Assembly: GCA_040902105.1 (NCBI GenBank)
Contig: JBBDXW010000026.1
Span: 1-64,000, forward strand
Source: IDS-8 sp040902105
Lineage (GTDB): Bacteria; Pseudomonadota; Gammaproteobacteria; Steroidobacterales; Woeseiaceae
DNA length: 64,000 nucleotides
Reading direction: 5' to 3'
This document shows positions 9,487 through 18,128 of this stretch, piece after piece (position 1 is the first letter of the stretch; every line of letters starts with the position of its first letter). Position numbers and translations under genes: made by a program. The notes beneath the pieces were generated by a model. It saw only the letters and a program-made list of their open reading frames with translations. It did not search any database and had not been told where the DNA came from.

Positions 9487-10119
9487 GTGAATGTCCGCAG
9501 TACACTAATCCGGATACTGGTGGTAGACGATCACCCCTTGATTCGCGAAGGGGTTCGGGCATTGATCGCCAACGAACATGATATTGAGCTTGCCGGGGAA
9601 GCGTCCAACGGGCGCGAAGCTATCGAGGTCTTTCGGCGCTGCCGCCCGGACGTGACGCTGATGGACCTGCAAATGCCTGGGATGGGCGGAATAGATGCGC
9701 TGATCGCGATCCGTACCGAAGCGCCTGCCGCCAAGGTCATCATCCTGACGACCTATGGCAGTGACGGACTCGCGCAGCGCGCGCTAAAGGCAGGGGCGCA
9801 AGCCTATGTGCTCAAGGGACTAGTGCGCAAGGAACTACTAGAGACCATACGTGCGGTGCATACCGGCGCGAAACATATTCATCCTGACGTTGCCAGGGAG
9901 CTGGCCGTCCACTTCGGCGAAGATCTTCTAACGACGCGAGAGATCGAGGTACTGCGTTTGGTAGCAGCAGGCAATTCGAACAAAAAAGTCGCGAGAAAGC
10001 TTGCAATCGGTGATGAGACGGTCAAGGCGCACATGAAAAGTATTATGGCAAAACTTGACGCGCAGGATCGAACGCACGCCGTTACGCTCGCGCTTGCTCG
10101 AGGTTTGATCGAGCTTTGA
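9487..10119 (+). CDS. NarL/FixJ-family response regulator
   Basis: The partner regulator (210 residues) of the kinase upstream. The receiver domain has the acidic pair D14/D15 (LVVDDHPLIREG), phospho-acceptor D60 (TLMDLQMPGMGG) and conserved K110 (AYVLKGL). A LuxR-type DNA-binding domain (LTTREIEVLRLVAAGNSNKKVA... then ETVKAHMKSIMAKL) fills the carboxyl end. I start at GTG 9487 because GGAAGGA lies six bases upstream; an in-frame GTG at 9472 has no ribosome site. Adjacent palindromes at 10121 and 10631 are possible targets of this or the next regulator. Confidence 0.93.
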   Translation: MNVRSTLIRILVVDDHPLIREGVRALIANEHDIELAGEASNGREAIEVFRRCRPDVTLMDLQMPGMGGIDALIAIRTEAPAAKVIILTTYGSDGLAQRALKAGAQAYVLKGLVRKELLETIRAVHTGAKHIHPDVARELAVHFGEDLLTTREIEVLRLVAAGNSNKKVARKLAIGDETVKAHMKSIMAKLDAQDRTHAVTLALARGLIEL

Positions 10120-10120
10120 T

Positions 10121-10138
10121 ATCCCCTGAACGGGGGAT
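10121..10138. promoter_or_regulatory. Palindromic ATCCCC-n-GGGGAT site upstream of doxX-like gene
   Basis: An 18-bp palindrome, ATCCCCTGAACGGGGGAT, lies directly after the response regulator stop and about 66 bases before the DoxX-like start. A near copy at 10631-10647 occupies a similar position before the next regulator. Two similar palindromes at similar distances from two starts suggest an operator, perhaps for a LuxR-type regulator encoded here. The hairpin could alternatively act in termination, but no T-run follows. Confidence 0.45.
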
Positions 10139-10204
10139 GTCAGCTTTCCCTATTCAAGGTTGCTGGCAGTCCACTTGCCCGCATACAGTCGCACAGGTCC
10201 TTCG

Positions 10205-10570
10205 ATGCAGCGACTATTCTCCACATTTCCGAACGGCTGGCCCGGTACCGGTCTCATGCTATTGCGCTGTGCTGCTGCTTTCGCGTTGATATCGGACAGT
10301 GTTCCTGGCTTTACCCCTGCCGCTCCGGGGAGCACCCTATTTTTGCCAACGTTGGGCATTGCTGTCGGCCTCCTGCTCGTTGCCGGGCTATGGACACCCG
10401 TGGCTGCCATTGCCTTGGTCACTATCGAGCTTGGGTACGCGACACAACACGTGTGGACAGATCATAGCCACACTTTTGTCGCGGTTGTCGGCGTAAGTCT
10501 GGCAATGTTGGGTCCCGGTACATGGTCCGTTGATGCAAGCCTTTACGGTCGCATGCGCATCGATCTTTGA
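10205..10570 (+). CDS. DoxX-like small membrane protein
   Basis: A 121-residue integral membrane protein beginning MQRLFSTFPNGWPGTGLMLLR. Four hydrophobic segments are visible (about 15-33, 40-58, 62-80 and 85-105), including FLPTLGIAVGLLLVAGLWTPVAAIAL, which resembles the DoxX/DoxD-like fold. The function of these proteins is poorly defined; some are linked to thiosulfate or redox metabolism. I take ATG 10205 since the amino end then fits the four-helix topology. The gene sits between two LuxR-type regulators and has a palindromic site upstream. Confidence 0.6.
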   Translation: MQRLFSTFPNGWPGTGLMLLRCAAAFALISDSVPGFTPAAPGSTLFLPTLGIAVGLLLVAGLWTPVAAIALVTIELGYATQHVWTDHSHTFVAVVGVSLAMLGPGTWSVDASLYGRMRIDL

Positions 10571-10630
10571 GAATCCGGAGCGGGCGATGGAAGTGACCAG
10601 CTTGCGCATTGATCATGGAGGCACCATTAC

Positions 10631-10647
10631 TTCCCCGAATGGGGGAT
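10631..10647. promoter_or_regulatory. Palindromic TTCCCC-n-GGGGGAT site upstream of FixJ-like gene
   Basis: TTCCCCGAATGGGGGAT is a close relative of the palindrome at 10121-10138, with a spacer shorter by one base. It lies 77 bases before the FixJ-like start at 10725. The repeat of site and position is what suggests regulation; no direct evidence links a particular regulator to it. Confidence 0.45.
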
Positions 10648-10724
10648 CGCGACGGCACATTTTCTGGGGTAGCAGGGCCACTTGCGTGCGATTCATACTG
10701 ACACGCATCCAGGAGGACTCAATC

Positions 10725-11426
10725 ATGAACGCAGACGCCGACGCTGCAGAAGCCGGCAACCCAGTCGTCCTGATCGTGAACAGAGAGCCTGAGGTGTGTA
10801 CGTCGCTAGCGGCCCTTCTTAGCGCCGACGGACTGAGTGTCAAAGTGTGCCATTCGGCGGGTGAGTGCAGGGCACACCAGACGCTGACCAACCTTTCCTG
10901 CGGGATACTCGACGTCGATCTCGTTGATGCCAGCGGCTTTGCCTTGCAGGAGTCCCTCGCCCGGCACGGATCGCCGGTCATATTCGTGACCCGTAACGGG
11001 TCCGTAACAGCCTGCAGCCGCGCGCTCAAGGCCGGTGCGGTCGACTTCCTGAGTCTTCCCTGCGGATCGCAGGAGATACTGCATGCGGTACGCGCGGCGA
11101 TCAAGCTGGGTTTTCGACTGCGCGCAGAGCGGGAACAGTTCAACAGGTTGCGCGGTCGCTTTGAACGGCTCACGCAGCGCGAACGGGAGGTATTCGAGCT
11201 GGTTGCCAGTGGTCTTTTGAACAAGCAAGTGGCACAACGCCTCGGAATCAGCGAAGTGACGGTGCAGATACACCGCGGCCGGGTGATGAGAAAGATGGCC
11301 GCACGCTCATTCGCCGGACTGGTCAGGATGGCACACAGCCTGGAACTGCCAGTCGTCGACGCCCCGCGCCCGATTCCCAGAGCCCGGTTGCATGCGAGCG
11401 CCGCTCAAAGCTTTGCATCACTATGA
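10725..11426 (+). CDS. FixJ-like regulator with a degenerate receiver domain
   Basis: A 233-residue protein with a receiver-like domain and a LuxR-type DNA-binding domain (LTQREREVFELVASGLLNKQVAQRLGISEVTVQIHRGRVMRKM). An AGGAGGA ribosome site fixes the start at ATG 10725. In the receiver, D63 (GILDVDLVDASG) may be the phospho-acceptor, but the usual acidic pair is replaced by N19-R20-E21, and the conserved Lys before Pro (FixJ-type EKP) is Leu111 (FLSLPCG). It is therefore probably not switched by normal phosphorylation and may work constitutively or through a ligand or partner. No histidine kinase is adjacent. The 3' end overlaps no real gene, but a wHTH remnant lies convergently beyond it. 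Confidence 0.88.
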   Translation: MNADADAAEAGNPVVLIVNREPEVCTSLAALLSADGLSVKVCHSAGECRAHQTLTNLSCGILDVDLVDASGFALQESLARHGSPVIFVTRNGSVTACSRALKAGAVDFLSLPCGSQEILHAVRAAIKLGFRLRAEREQFNRLRGRFERLTQREREVFELVASGLLNKQVAQRLGISEVTVQIHRGRVMRKMAARSFAGLVRMAHSLELPVVDAPRPIPRARLHASAAQSFASL

Positions 11427-11442
11427 GACGCCAACCGACTGT

Positions 11443-11544
11443 GAGTGCGCGGCTGCCGATCTGCACGGGTTCGTCGTCCTGCAGCAGAACGCGCCGTTCC
11501 GGCAGCAGCCGGAACGAGCCGAATTGGAATGATGTGGTCGTCAC
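11443..11544 (-). pseudogene. Remnant of a winged-helix (CadC/OmpR-like) regulator amino end
   Basis: The minus strand from 11544 reads TTTSFQFGSFRLLPERRVLL, then DDEPVQIGSRAL. This is the opening of the Trans_reg_C winged-helix domain found at the start of large ATPase-type or CadC-type regulators. The match stops after GSRAL, and the frame runs on without homology to a stop inside the neighbouring gene. Only about 34 codons remain, so this is a decayed fragment, cut at the DNA corresponding to its early domain. Confidence 0.6.
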
Positions 11545-11699
11545 GACGATTCGTAACCAGGCGCTGTCTCGCTTCGCGCTAGCGGACGGGCCATGAAGGC
11601 GCTTACGCCCTTTTACACCGATTTACATCTCTCTACTCGCCCCGGCGAGCCGGCCGGTCCATGCTCCGGTGTCGGCACCACCAGATCAGGAGACAACCT

Positions 11700-12401
11700 A
11701 TGGCCAAGTCACTCGCTACGGCGCTCGAAATGCCCCGTCGCCTGCCCGCTCACGGCGGTCGGCGAACGGTTGCCAACAATGCCACGTTCAATGTGACGGC
11801 CCTCGCCCCGGCCGACCTGCCCGCAGCCCTATCTGCCGGACCGGCCGAGTCCACCGTCGACCGGCTTCTGGACGATGCCCGCCTGGCGCTCGGCGAAGAC
11901 GTCGCGGCAGCGCGGGACTACCTCGCCCGGGCGATCGCGTTGCTCGAGTCCGGGTGCCGATCGTTACGGATGGAACCGATACCGGCCGCCCCGAATCGTG
12001 GTGGACTCGCGCGCTGGCAGATCAACCGGATCACCGCCTATATCGATGCGAATATCGGCTCCACCATCAAGGCTACCGAGCTGGCCGCCCTGGTTCGGCT
12101 GAGCGCAAGCCACTTCTTCCATGCGTTCAAGAACAGCTTTGCGGAGACGCCGCTCGCCTACGTCGCGCGGCGTCGCATGGCGCTCGCGCAGCAGATGATG
12201 CTGACGACCGGCGAGCCGCTGGCGCAGATAGCGCTTGCCTGCGGCTTGTGCGATCAGTCCCACTTTACGCGGGTGTTTCGGCGTGTCGTCGGCACGAGCC
12301 CCCGCGCCTGGCGGCGCGAACACGCCAACGGTCCCGACTCAGGCGATGCCCTCCGAGATCGATCGGTCGGGAATCCGACGTCAGTGGTAACGCGGCACTG
12401 A
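11700..12401 (+). CDS. AraC-family transcriptional regulator
   Basis: A 233-residue regulator. AGGAGA eight bases upstream sets the start at ATG 11700. The carboxyl half is a standard AraC domain with two helix-turn-helix motifs: IKATELAALVRLSASHFFHAFKNSF and EPLAQIALACGLCDQSHFTRVFRRVVGTSPRAWR. The amino part has no recognised ligand-binding domain; it contains a helical segment with DARLALGEDVAAARDYLARAIALL. It is 106 bases upstream of the orphan Mo-hydroxylase subunit in the same direction, so control of that gene is the simplest inference. Confidence 0.9.
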   Translation: MAKSLATALEMPRRLPAHGGRRTVANNATFNVTALAPADLPAALSAGPAESTVDRLLDDARLALGEDVAAARDYLARAIALLESGCRSLRMEPIPAAPNRGGLARWQINRITAYIDANIGSTIKATELAALVRLSASHFFHAFKNSFAETPLAYVARRRMALAQQMMLTTGEPLAQIALACGLCDQSHFTRVFRRVVGTSPRAWRREHANGPDSGDALRDRSVGNPTSVVTRH

Positions 12402-12507
12402 GCCGGGAATCACCGGATACAAGTTTCAGCATGCACGTTCAATAACGGCCGGGCGGCATCGGGCACAGTCCTCTCCTTCGCTTGGCCATAGCCACAGGAG
12501 TCCACTG

Positions 12508-14667
12508 ATGTCCCGGCTCGATCGTCGCAGCTTCCTCAAAGTCGGAGCCGCGTTCGGCGGCGGACTCGTTATCAACCTCACCCTGCCGCTGGCGTTGCGC
12601 CCCGCCCGGGCGATGGCTGCGACATCGTCCACGTTTGCGCCGAATGCCTTCATCCGCATCGACCGCCAGGGCAGCGTGACGCTGGTGATGCCGATGGTCG
12701 AGATGGGCCAGGGCATCTACACCGCCATGGCGATGCTGCTGGCGGAAGAGCTCGAGGTCGGCCTCGATCGGGTCCGGCTGGAGCATGCTCCGCCCAACGA
12801 TGCTCTGTATGCCAATTCGATTCTGCACATTCAGACGACCGGCCTGTCGGCATCGGTCCGCGCGTTCTGGACTCCGTTGCGGCAGGCCGGCGCGGTCGGC
12901 CGCACCCTGCTGATCGAGGCCGCAGCCAGACAATGGGGCGTGGATCCCGGCACCTGCCGGGCGCAGCTCGGCGCGGTCGTGCACGTGGCCAGCTCGCGCC
13001 GCCTGGACTACGGTGAGCTGGCGGATGCCGCTGCCGCATTGCCGGTACCGGCGCGCGACAGCGTGACGCTGAAGCAGCCGGAGGACTTCACGCTGATCGG
13101 CACTCCGGCCAGGCGGCTCGATGCGCCGGACAAAGTCGACGGTCGAGCGGAATTCGGCATCGACACCAGGCTGCCGGGGATGAAGATCGCGGCGATCGCC
13201 ATCTCGCCCGTGTTCGGCGGCAAGCCGAAGTCGGTCAACGAGGCGGCGGCGCGGGCGGTTAAAGGCGTGCGCCAGGTGGTCCTTATCGACGAAGCCGTGG
13301 CCGTCGTCGCCGATCACATGTGGGCGGCAAAGAAGGGGCTCACGGCGGCCGCCATCCAGTGGGATGAAGGCGCGAATGCCACGGTCGACAGTGCCGGGAT
13401 CATCCGCCAGCTCGAAGAGGCGTCGCAGCAACCCGGCGTGGTGGCCCGTAATGAGGGCGACGCCGCGGCGGCGCTCGCCGGCGCAGCGCAGCGGATCGAC
13501 GCCGTCTATCAGCTCCCGTTCCTTGCCCATGCCGCGATGGAGCCGATGAACTGCACCGTCCATGCCCGCAAGGATGGCTGCGACATCTGGGTCGGCACCC
13601 AGGCGCCAACGCTGACCCAGGCCATGGTCGCGGAGATCACCGGCCTGCCGAAGGATGCCGTGAGAATCCACAACCATCTGCTGGGCGGAGGCTTCGGCCG
13701 GCGCCTCGACGCCGATGGCACCCTCCTCGCAGTCAAGATCGCGCGGCAGGTGGACGGACCGGTGAAAGTTGTCTGGAGCCGCGAGGAAGACATCCAGCAC
13801 GACATGTACCGGCCGTATTACTACGACCGGCTGTCGGCCGGGCTCGACGCGAACGGCAAGCCGGTGGCCTGGACCCATCGCGTCTGCGGCTCCTCGATCT
13901 TTGCGCGCTATGTTCCGCAACTCTTCAAGAATGGTCTCGACCCGGATGCGGTGGAGGGAGCGGCGGAACCGCCCTACGCGTTCCCGAACATTCACGTCGA
14001 CTACGTCCGCGCGGAGCCGCCAGGCATCCCGACCGCCTTCTGGCGTGGCGTCGGCCCGACTCATAACGTTTTCGTCGTCGAGAGCTTCATGGATGAGCTC
14101 GCACATGCGGCGAAGCAGGATCCGATTGCCTATCGCAAGGCGCTGATGACTGACCCCCGCGCACTCGGCGTGCTCACGCTCGCGGCGGAGAAATCGGGCT
14201 GGGGTGCGCCTTTGGCGGCACGGCGAGGCCGTGGCATCTCGGTTCAGTTCGCCTTCGGCAGCTACCTCTCGCAGGTCGCGGAGGTCGAGGTCGCGGCCGA
14301 CGGATCGGTCAAGGTTCACCGCGTCGTCTGCGCCGTCGACTGCGGCATCGTGGTCAATCCGGACACGATCGCGGCGCAGATCGAGGGCGGCACCCTCTTC
14401 GGCCTGACGGCTGCGCTGTACGGCGCCATCACGCTGAAGAACGGGCGGGTGGAGCAGGGCAACTTCAACGATTATCGGCCGATGCGGATCAATGAATCCC
14501 CGGTGATCGAGACGCACCTGGTGAAGAGCGCCGAGTCTCCCGGCGGGATCGGCGAAGCGCCGACTTCCGCCGTCGCTCCGGCGGTGACCAACGCGATTTT
14601 CGCCGCCACCCGCCAGCGCGTCCGGACCCTGCCCATCGATACGGACCTGCTGAAATTCCCGGCCTGA
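12508..14667 (+). CDS. Second IorB-type molybdopterin subunit, Tat-exported, without adjacent 2Fe-2S partner
   Basis: A 719-residue paralogue of the protein at 2960-5128. Twin arginines at residues 6-7 (RLDRRSFLKVGAAFGGG) give a Tat signal, and the Mo-cofactor loop LLGGGFGRRLDAD lies near 390-402. The catalytic Glu is expected in GIGEAPTSAVAPAV near 682. Start ATG 12508 follows CAGGAG. No gene for the small [2Fe-2S] subunit or cytochrome lies beside it, so it must either borrow those of the iorA unit 7.4 kb upstream or assemble with others elsewhere. An AraC regulator precedes it. Substrate unknown; N-heterocycles or aldehydes are the family norm. Confidence 0.9.
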   Translation: MSRLDRRSFLKVGAAFGGGLVINLTLPLALRPARAMAATSSTFAPNAFIRIDRQGSVTLVMPMVEMGQGIYTAMAMLLAEELEVGLDRVRLEHAPPNDALYANSILHIQTTGLSASVRAFWTPLRQAGAVGRTLLIEAAARQWGVDPGTCRAQLGAVVHVASSRRLDYGELADAAAALPVPARDSVTLKQPEDFTLIGTPARRLDAPDKVDGRAEFGIDTRLPGMKIAAIAISPVFGGKPKSVNEAAARAVKGVRQVVLIDEAVAVVADHMWAAKKGLTAAAIQWDEGANATVDSAGIIRQLEEASQQPGVVARNEGDAAAALAGAAQRIDAVYQLPFLAHAAMEPMNCTVHARKDGCDIWVGTQAPTLTQAMVAEITGLPKDAVRIHNHLLGGGFGRRLDADGTLLAVKIARQVDGPVKVVWSREEDIQHDMYRPYYYDRLSAGLDANGKPVAWTHRVCGSSIFARYVPQLFKNGLDPDAVEGAAEPPYAFPNIHVDYVRAEPPGIPTAFWRGVGPTHNVFVVESFMDELAHAAKQDPIAYRKALMTDPRALGVLTLAAEKSGWGAPLAARRGRGISVQFAFGSYLSQVAEVEVAADGSVKVHRVVCAVDCGIVVNPDTIAAQIEGGTLFGLTAALYGAITLKNGRVEQGNFNDYRPMRINESPVIETHLVKSAESPGGIGEAPTSAVAPAVTNAIFAATRQRVRTLPIDTDLLKFPA

Positions 14668-14701
14668 CCGTCCATCTCCAGCGGCGGCCTCATACTCTAA
14701 A

Positions 14702-15826
14702 GTGTCCCCCTACCTCGATTATCGGCGTGAATCGGATACTCTGGTCATCAGTCTCCGGGACGACTGGACCTTCGGTAACGTCAGGATGCTGCATGATGCC
14801 CTGCAGGAGATCGACGGCGGCGACACGCCGCAGGTCGTTTTTCAATGCGGAGGACTGGACACCCTGGACCTGTCGGGCGCCTGGGTGCTGTTCCGGCGCT
14901 CCCAGGAGTTCGAATCCCAGGGTCGCAGAACACAATTTCTGCATTTCAAGGCGGCACATTTCAAGTTCCTGAAGAGCATCACCGAGCTTCGCGGCGACAC
15001 ATCGAGGGCCGAGGGCGCCGGTCTCTCGCCACCGAACCTCACAACACGAATCGCCGGTTTGCTGGATTCTGTCGGCCGTAGCACGGTAGCCCGCGTCGAT
15101 GACATCGGGCGCGTGACAAGATCGCTTCTGGACGGCGTTACGCATCCTTCCCGTCTGACCGTCGCCGAAACCATTCGGCAAATTGAACAGTCCGGCGCGA
15201 AGGCGGTGCCGATCGTCGTACTCATCACTTTTCTCATGGGACTCGTCCTTGCCTACCAGGGTGCGAACCAGCTTGCCCAGTTCGGCGCCCAGGTTTTCGT
15301 GGCGGACCTGGTCACCGTCGCGATGCTGCGGGAAATGGGCGTGCTGCTGGCCGGCATCATGGTAGCCGGTCGTTCGGGCAGCGCGTTCGCCGCCGCCATC
15401 GGCGTCATGAAACTCAACGAAGAGATCGATGCGCTGCGCATCATGGGCCTTGACCCCAACCGCATACTCGTCGCTCCCAGAGTCATCGCCTTGCTGGTCT
15501 CGCTCCCGTTGCTGACCGTTCTCGGGATGCTGGCCGGCATTGCCGGTGGATTTTTGCTCGCCACGACGATGCTCGACATCTCGGCCGCACAGTATCTGGA
15601 AAGGACCGCCGGCGCCGCCAAGGTAAACGACTTCGTCGTCGGCATCGTCAAGGCGCCTTTCTTTGCCTTGCTGATCGCGGGTGTGGCGACGTTGCGCGGC
15701 ATGCAGGTCAGCGCTTCGGCCGATCAGCTTGGGCGTCTGACCACCACCGCCGTCGTGCAAGGCATTTTCCTGATTATCCTGGCGGACGCCGTATTCACCA
15801 TCGTCTTCTCGAGCCTGGGTGTCTGA
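14702..15826 (+). CDS. MlaE-family ABC permease with N-terminal STAS-like domain
   Basis: The inner-membrane permease (374 residues) of a lipid-type ABC transporter that works with an MCE protein. Residues 1-110 form a cytoplasmic STAS-like domain (LVISLRDDWTFGN, CGGLDTLDLSGAWVLFRRS). The MlaE core follows, with membrane segments from about residue 165 and the signature VADLVTVAMLREMGVLLAGIMVAGRSGSAFAAAIG, then EEIDALRIMGLDP. The start is GTG 14702; no strong ribosome site is visible. The stop overlaps the ATG of the ATPase (TGATG). The operon probably moves phospholipids or other hydrophobic compounds across the envelope. Confidence 0.92.
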   Translation: MSPYLDYRRESDTLVISLRDDWTFGNVRMLHDALQEIDGGDTPQVVFQCGGLDTLDLSGAWVLFRRSQEFESQGRRTQFLHFKAAHFKFLKSITELRGDTSRAEGAGLSPPNLTTRIAGLLDSVGRSTVARVDDIGRVTRSLLDGVTHPSRLTVAETIRQIEQSGAKAVPIVVLITFLMGLVLAYQGANQLAQFGAQVFVADLVTVAMLREMGVLLAGIMVAGRSGSAFAAAIGVMKLNEEIDALRIMGLDPNRILVAPRVIALLVSLPLLTVLGMLAGIAGGFLLATTMLDISAAQYLERTAGAAKVNDFVVGIVKAPFFALLIAGVATLRGMQVSASADQLGRLTTTAVVQGIFLIILADAVFTIVFSSLGV

Positions 15827-16584
15827 TGGGTACGATCGTGGAAGTCAGCAATCTTACGAATCGCTTTGGTGCCCAAGTGATCCATGATGGACTCGAGCTT
15901 TCCATCATGCGCGGCGAGATCCTCGGCATCGTCGGCGGCTCGGGCACCGGCAAATCAGTGTTGCTGCGCAGCATGCTGGGCCTTCACCGCCCGGACGCCG
16001 GAACCATCACCGTGCTCGACCGCGACATTCGGGACCGAACAGCCGGTCTCGAACGCCATTGGGGCGTGTTGTTCCAGAACGGCGCTCTGTTGTCGGCGCT
16101 GACGGTCATGCAGAACGTCGAATTGCCGATCCTGTTGCATTCGTCAATGGACCCGGTGACCCGGCGCGAGCTTGCGGAATTGAAGGTCCGCATGACCGGC
16201 CTGCATGCAGACGCGTACGACAAATATCCCGCCGAGCTGTCAGGCGGCATGCGCAAGCGGGCTGCACTTGCCAGGGCACTGGCGCTCGACCCGAAGATCC
16301 TCTTTCTGGATGAACCGACAGCCGGCCTCGATCCGATCGCGGCGACGGAGTTCGACGAGCTGGTCGCATACCTGCACGCCAGCCTGGATCTCACGATCGT
16401 CATGATCACGCATGATCTCGATACGCTCTTCGCGACCTGCGAGCGCGTCGCCGTGCTCCTGGACGGTAAAGCTGTCGCAGGCACGCTGTCCGAAGTCGGC
16501 AAATCATCGCATCCGTGGATTCAGCAATACTTCAATGGCCCGCGCGGTCGTCGGGCCAAACTCCGGGAGAACAGCGATGGATGA
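15826..16584 (+). CDS. MlaF-family ABC ATPase
   Basis: The ATP-hydrolysing subunit (252 residues) that powers the MlaE/MCE transporter. It shows Walker A (GGSGTGKSV), the ABC signature (LSGGMRKRAALARALA) and Walker B with the D-loop (ILFLDEPTAGLDP), then the H-loop in MITHDLD. The M-R-K-R sequence after LSGG is typical of MlaF-type ATPases. Start and stop overlap its neighbours (permease upstream, MCE gene downstream by 8 bases), so the four genes are one operon. Confidence 0.94.
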   Translation: MGTIVEVSNLTNRFGAQVIHDGLELSIMRGEILGIVGGSGTGKSVLLRSMLGLHRPDAGTITVLDRDIRDRTAGLERHWGVLFQNGALLSALTVMQNVELPILLHSSMDPVTRRELAELKVRMTGLHADAYDKYPAELSGGMRKRAALARALALDPKILFLDEPTAGLDPIAATEFDELVAYLHASLDLTIVMITHDLDTLFATCERVAVLLDGKAVAGTLSEVGKSSHPWIQQYFNGPRGRRAKLRENSDG

Positions 16585-17512
16585 ACGAAGCGGCTATGTC
16601 TCAGTGGGCGTCTTCGTACTGACCGCGGCGGTTGTCACCGTCTTGTTCGTATTGTGGGTCGGCGACGATCGCGACCGGGAGTCGGACAACCACTATACGA
16701 TCGAGTTCGCGCGCGACGTGAGCGGCCTCTCCGTCGGCAGCCCGGTTCGCTACATGGGCGTCGACGTCGGCGAAGTCATCGACCTTGAACTGATCACGAA
16801 TCGCGATACGCAGGTCGCCGTGCACGTCGCGGTTGCCGAGAGTACACCGATTCACTCGGGCACCTACGCCAGCCTCACCTACCAGGGGATCACGGGCGTC
16901 GCGTATATCAATCTCGCCGCGGATTACGGCGAGTTTCCAGGGTTGCAGGCGCGCGCTCCGGGTCATCCGCCGATCATACCGGCGCGTGACGTAGGCCTGC
17001 CGGCGCTGCTGGCGCAAAGCGGCAACATAACGGCGAAAATCGACGGCGTGCTCGACCAGGCCGGTGACCTGCTTGGCGAGCGCAACCAGGCCTCATTGAG
17101 CCGGTCGCTGGCCAATCTCGCGGTGCTCTCGGATGCCCTTGCCGGTGAACGGGAAACCATCGCCGCATTGCCCGGCCGGTTCTCGGCGGGGTTGGCCGAA
17201 CTGCGGAGCACCGCCGTCCGGGTGCAGGCCCTGCTCGATCAGACTGAACCGGACCTCGTATCGGCCATTGCACAATTGAACGAGGCAACCGCCGATGCAG
17301 CCCGCCTCACCAATCGGCTCGAACGAATACTCGACGGCAACGAAGAACCGCTCGATCACTTCGTCGGCAACGGCCTCGCCGAGCTACCGGCCCTTGTCGC
17401 CGAATCCCGGCGTTCGCTGCGCGAGCTGGACAAGCTGCTCATGGCCTTGCGGGAAGATCCGTCCCGCCTCCTCCACCGGCCGCGGCAAAACGCCGTGCAG
17501 GCCGAGCGCTGA
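16577..17512 (+). CDS. MCE-family (MlaD-like) periplasmic lipid-binding protein
   Basis: A 311-residue membrane-anchored protein. One amino-terminal transmembrane helix (about 8-27, VGVFVLTAAVVTVLFVLWV) is followed by the MCE domain (YTIEFARDVSGLSVGSPVRYMGVDVGEV, then SLTYQGITGVAYINL). A long helical region rich in Leu and Arg (about 150-300) probably forms a coiled barrel or tunnel with other subunits. The start at 16577 overlaps the ATPase end. It would connect the permease to an outer-membrane or periplasmic partner, probably the lipoprotein encoded next. Confidence 0.92.
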   Translation: MDERSGYVSVGVFVLTAAVVTVLFVLWVGDDRDRESDNHYTIEFARDVSGLSVGSPVRYMGVDVGEVIDLELITNRDTQVAVHVAVAESTPIHSGTYASLTYQGITGVAYINLAADYGEFPGLQARAPGHPPIIPARDVGLPALLAQSGNITAKIDGVLDQAGDLLGERNQASLSRSLANLAVLSDALAGERETIAALPGRFSAGLAELRSTAVRVQALLDQTEPDLVSAIAQLNEATADAARLTNRLERILDGNEEPLDHFVGNGLAELPALVAESRRSLRELDKLLMALREDPSRLLHRPRQNAVQAER

Positions 17513-17513
17513 C

Positions 17514-18128
17514 ATGGTCGTGCGCGTCCTCGCAACACTGGCTGCGGCCAGTGCAACACTGACCAGCGGTTGTTCGTCCTTGTTGACCAGCGACGTGCCG
17601 CCCGAGACGGTCTACTGGCTCGAGTCATCCGTACCCTCTGCAACCAGGGCAACCGCGGCAACCGCCGACGCGCCCAGCCTGACCCTGCGCCTGCGCGCGG
17701 CGCCCGGCCTGGATACCGACCGGCTGCTCATACGCGGTCCTGGCGCCACGCTGAATTCCTACGCCGGCGCGCGTTGGGCGGACAACCTGCCGGACGTTCT
17801 GGAAAGCGTGTTCCGTACGGTGCTGGAGGACAGCGGGTATTTCCGCCAGGTGTCGACCGCCGGCTCCGGTGCCGGCACGGGCTGGTACCTGGATCTGGAG
17901 CTGCACGCTTTCTTTGCCGTTGTCGGCGAAACTCGAACGTCGCCCATCATAGAAATGGCAATGCGCGGATATCTGGCCTGCGACGGGAGCACGGCGCCAA
18001 TCCGCATCAAGAGCACCGCGACCGCCGCCAACGGCAGGTTGACGGCGATCGCCGCAGGTTTCCAAAGTGCCGTCGATGCCGGCGCCGCAACGCTGCTGGA
18101 GCAGCTCAGCCGTCTTTGCCGACAGTGA
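17514..18128 (+). CDS. ABC-type transport auxiliary lipoprotein (PqiC-like)
   Basis: A 204-residue lipoprotein. The signal ends in a lipobox (LTSGC, modified Cys near residue 20) and the body begins PPETVYWLES, typical of the ABC_trans_aux/PqiC family that accompanies MCE transporters. A beta-rich domain follows, with SLTLRLRAAPGLDTDRLLIRGPGATLNSYAGARWADNLP visible as the family pattern. One base separates it from the MCE stop. Its 3' end overlaps the convergent transporter gene by 23 bases. Confidence 0.85.
   Translation: MVVRVLATLAAASATLTSGCSSLLTSDVPPETVYWLESSVPSATRATAATADAPSLTLRLRAAPGLDTDRLLIRGPGATLNSYAGARWADNLPDVLESVFRTVLEDSGYFRQVSTAGSGAGTGWYLDLELHAFFAVVGETRTSPIIEMAMRGYLACDGSTAPIRIKSTATAANGRLTAIAAGFQSAVDAGAATLLEQLSRLCRQ

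Noticed and set aside
12439..14517. A 692-codon minus-strand open frame
   Set aside because: It is the antisense shadow of the second Mo subunit, which has all family motifs.
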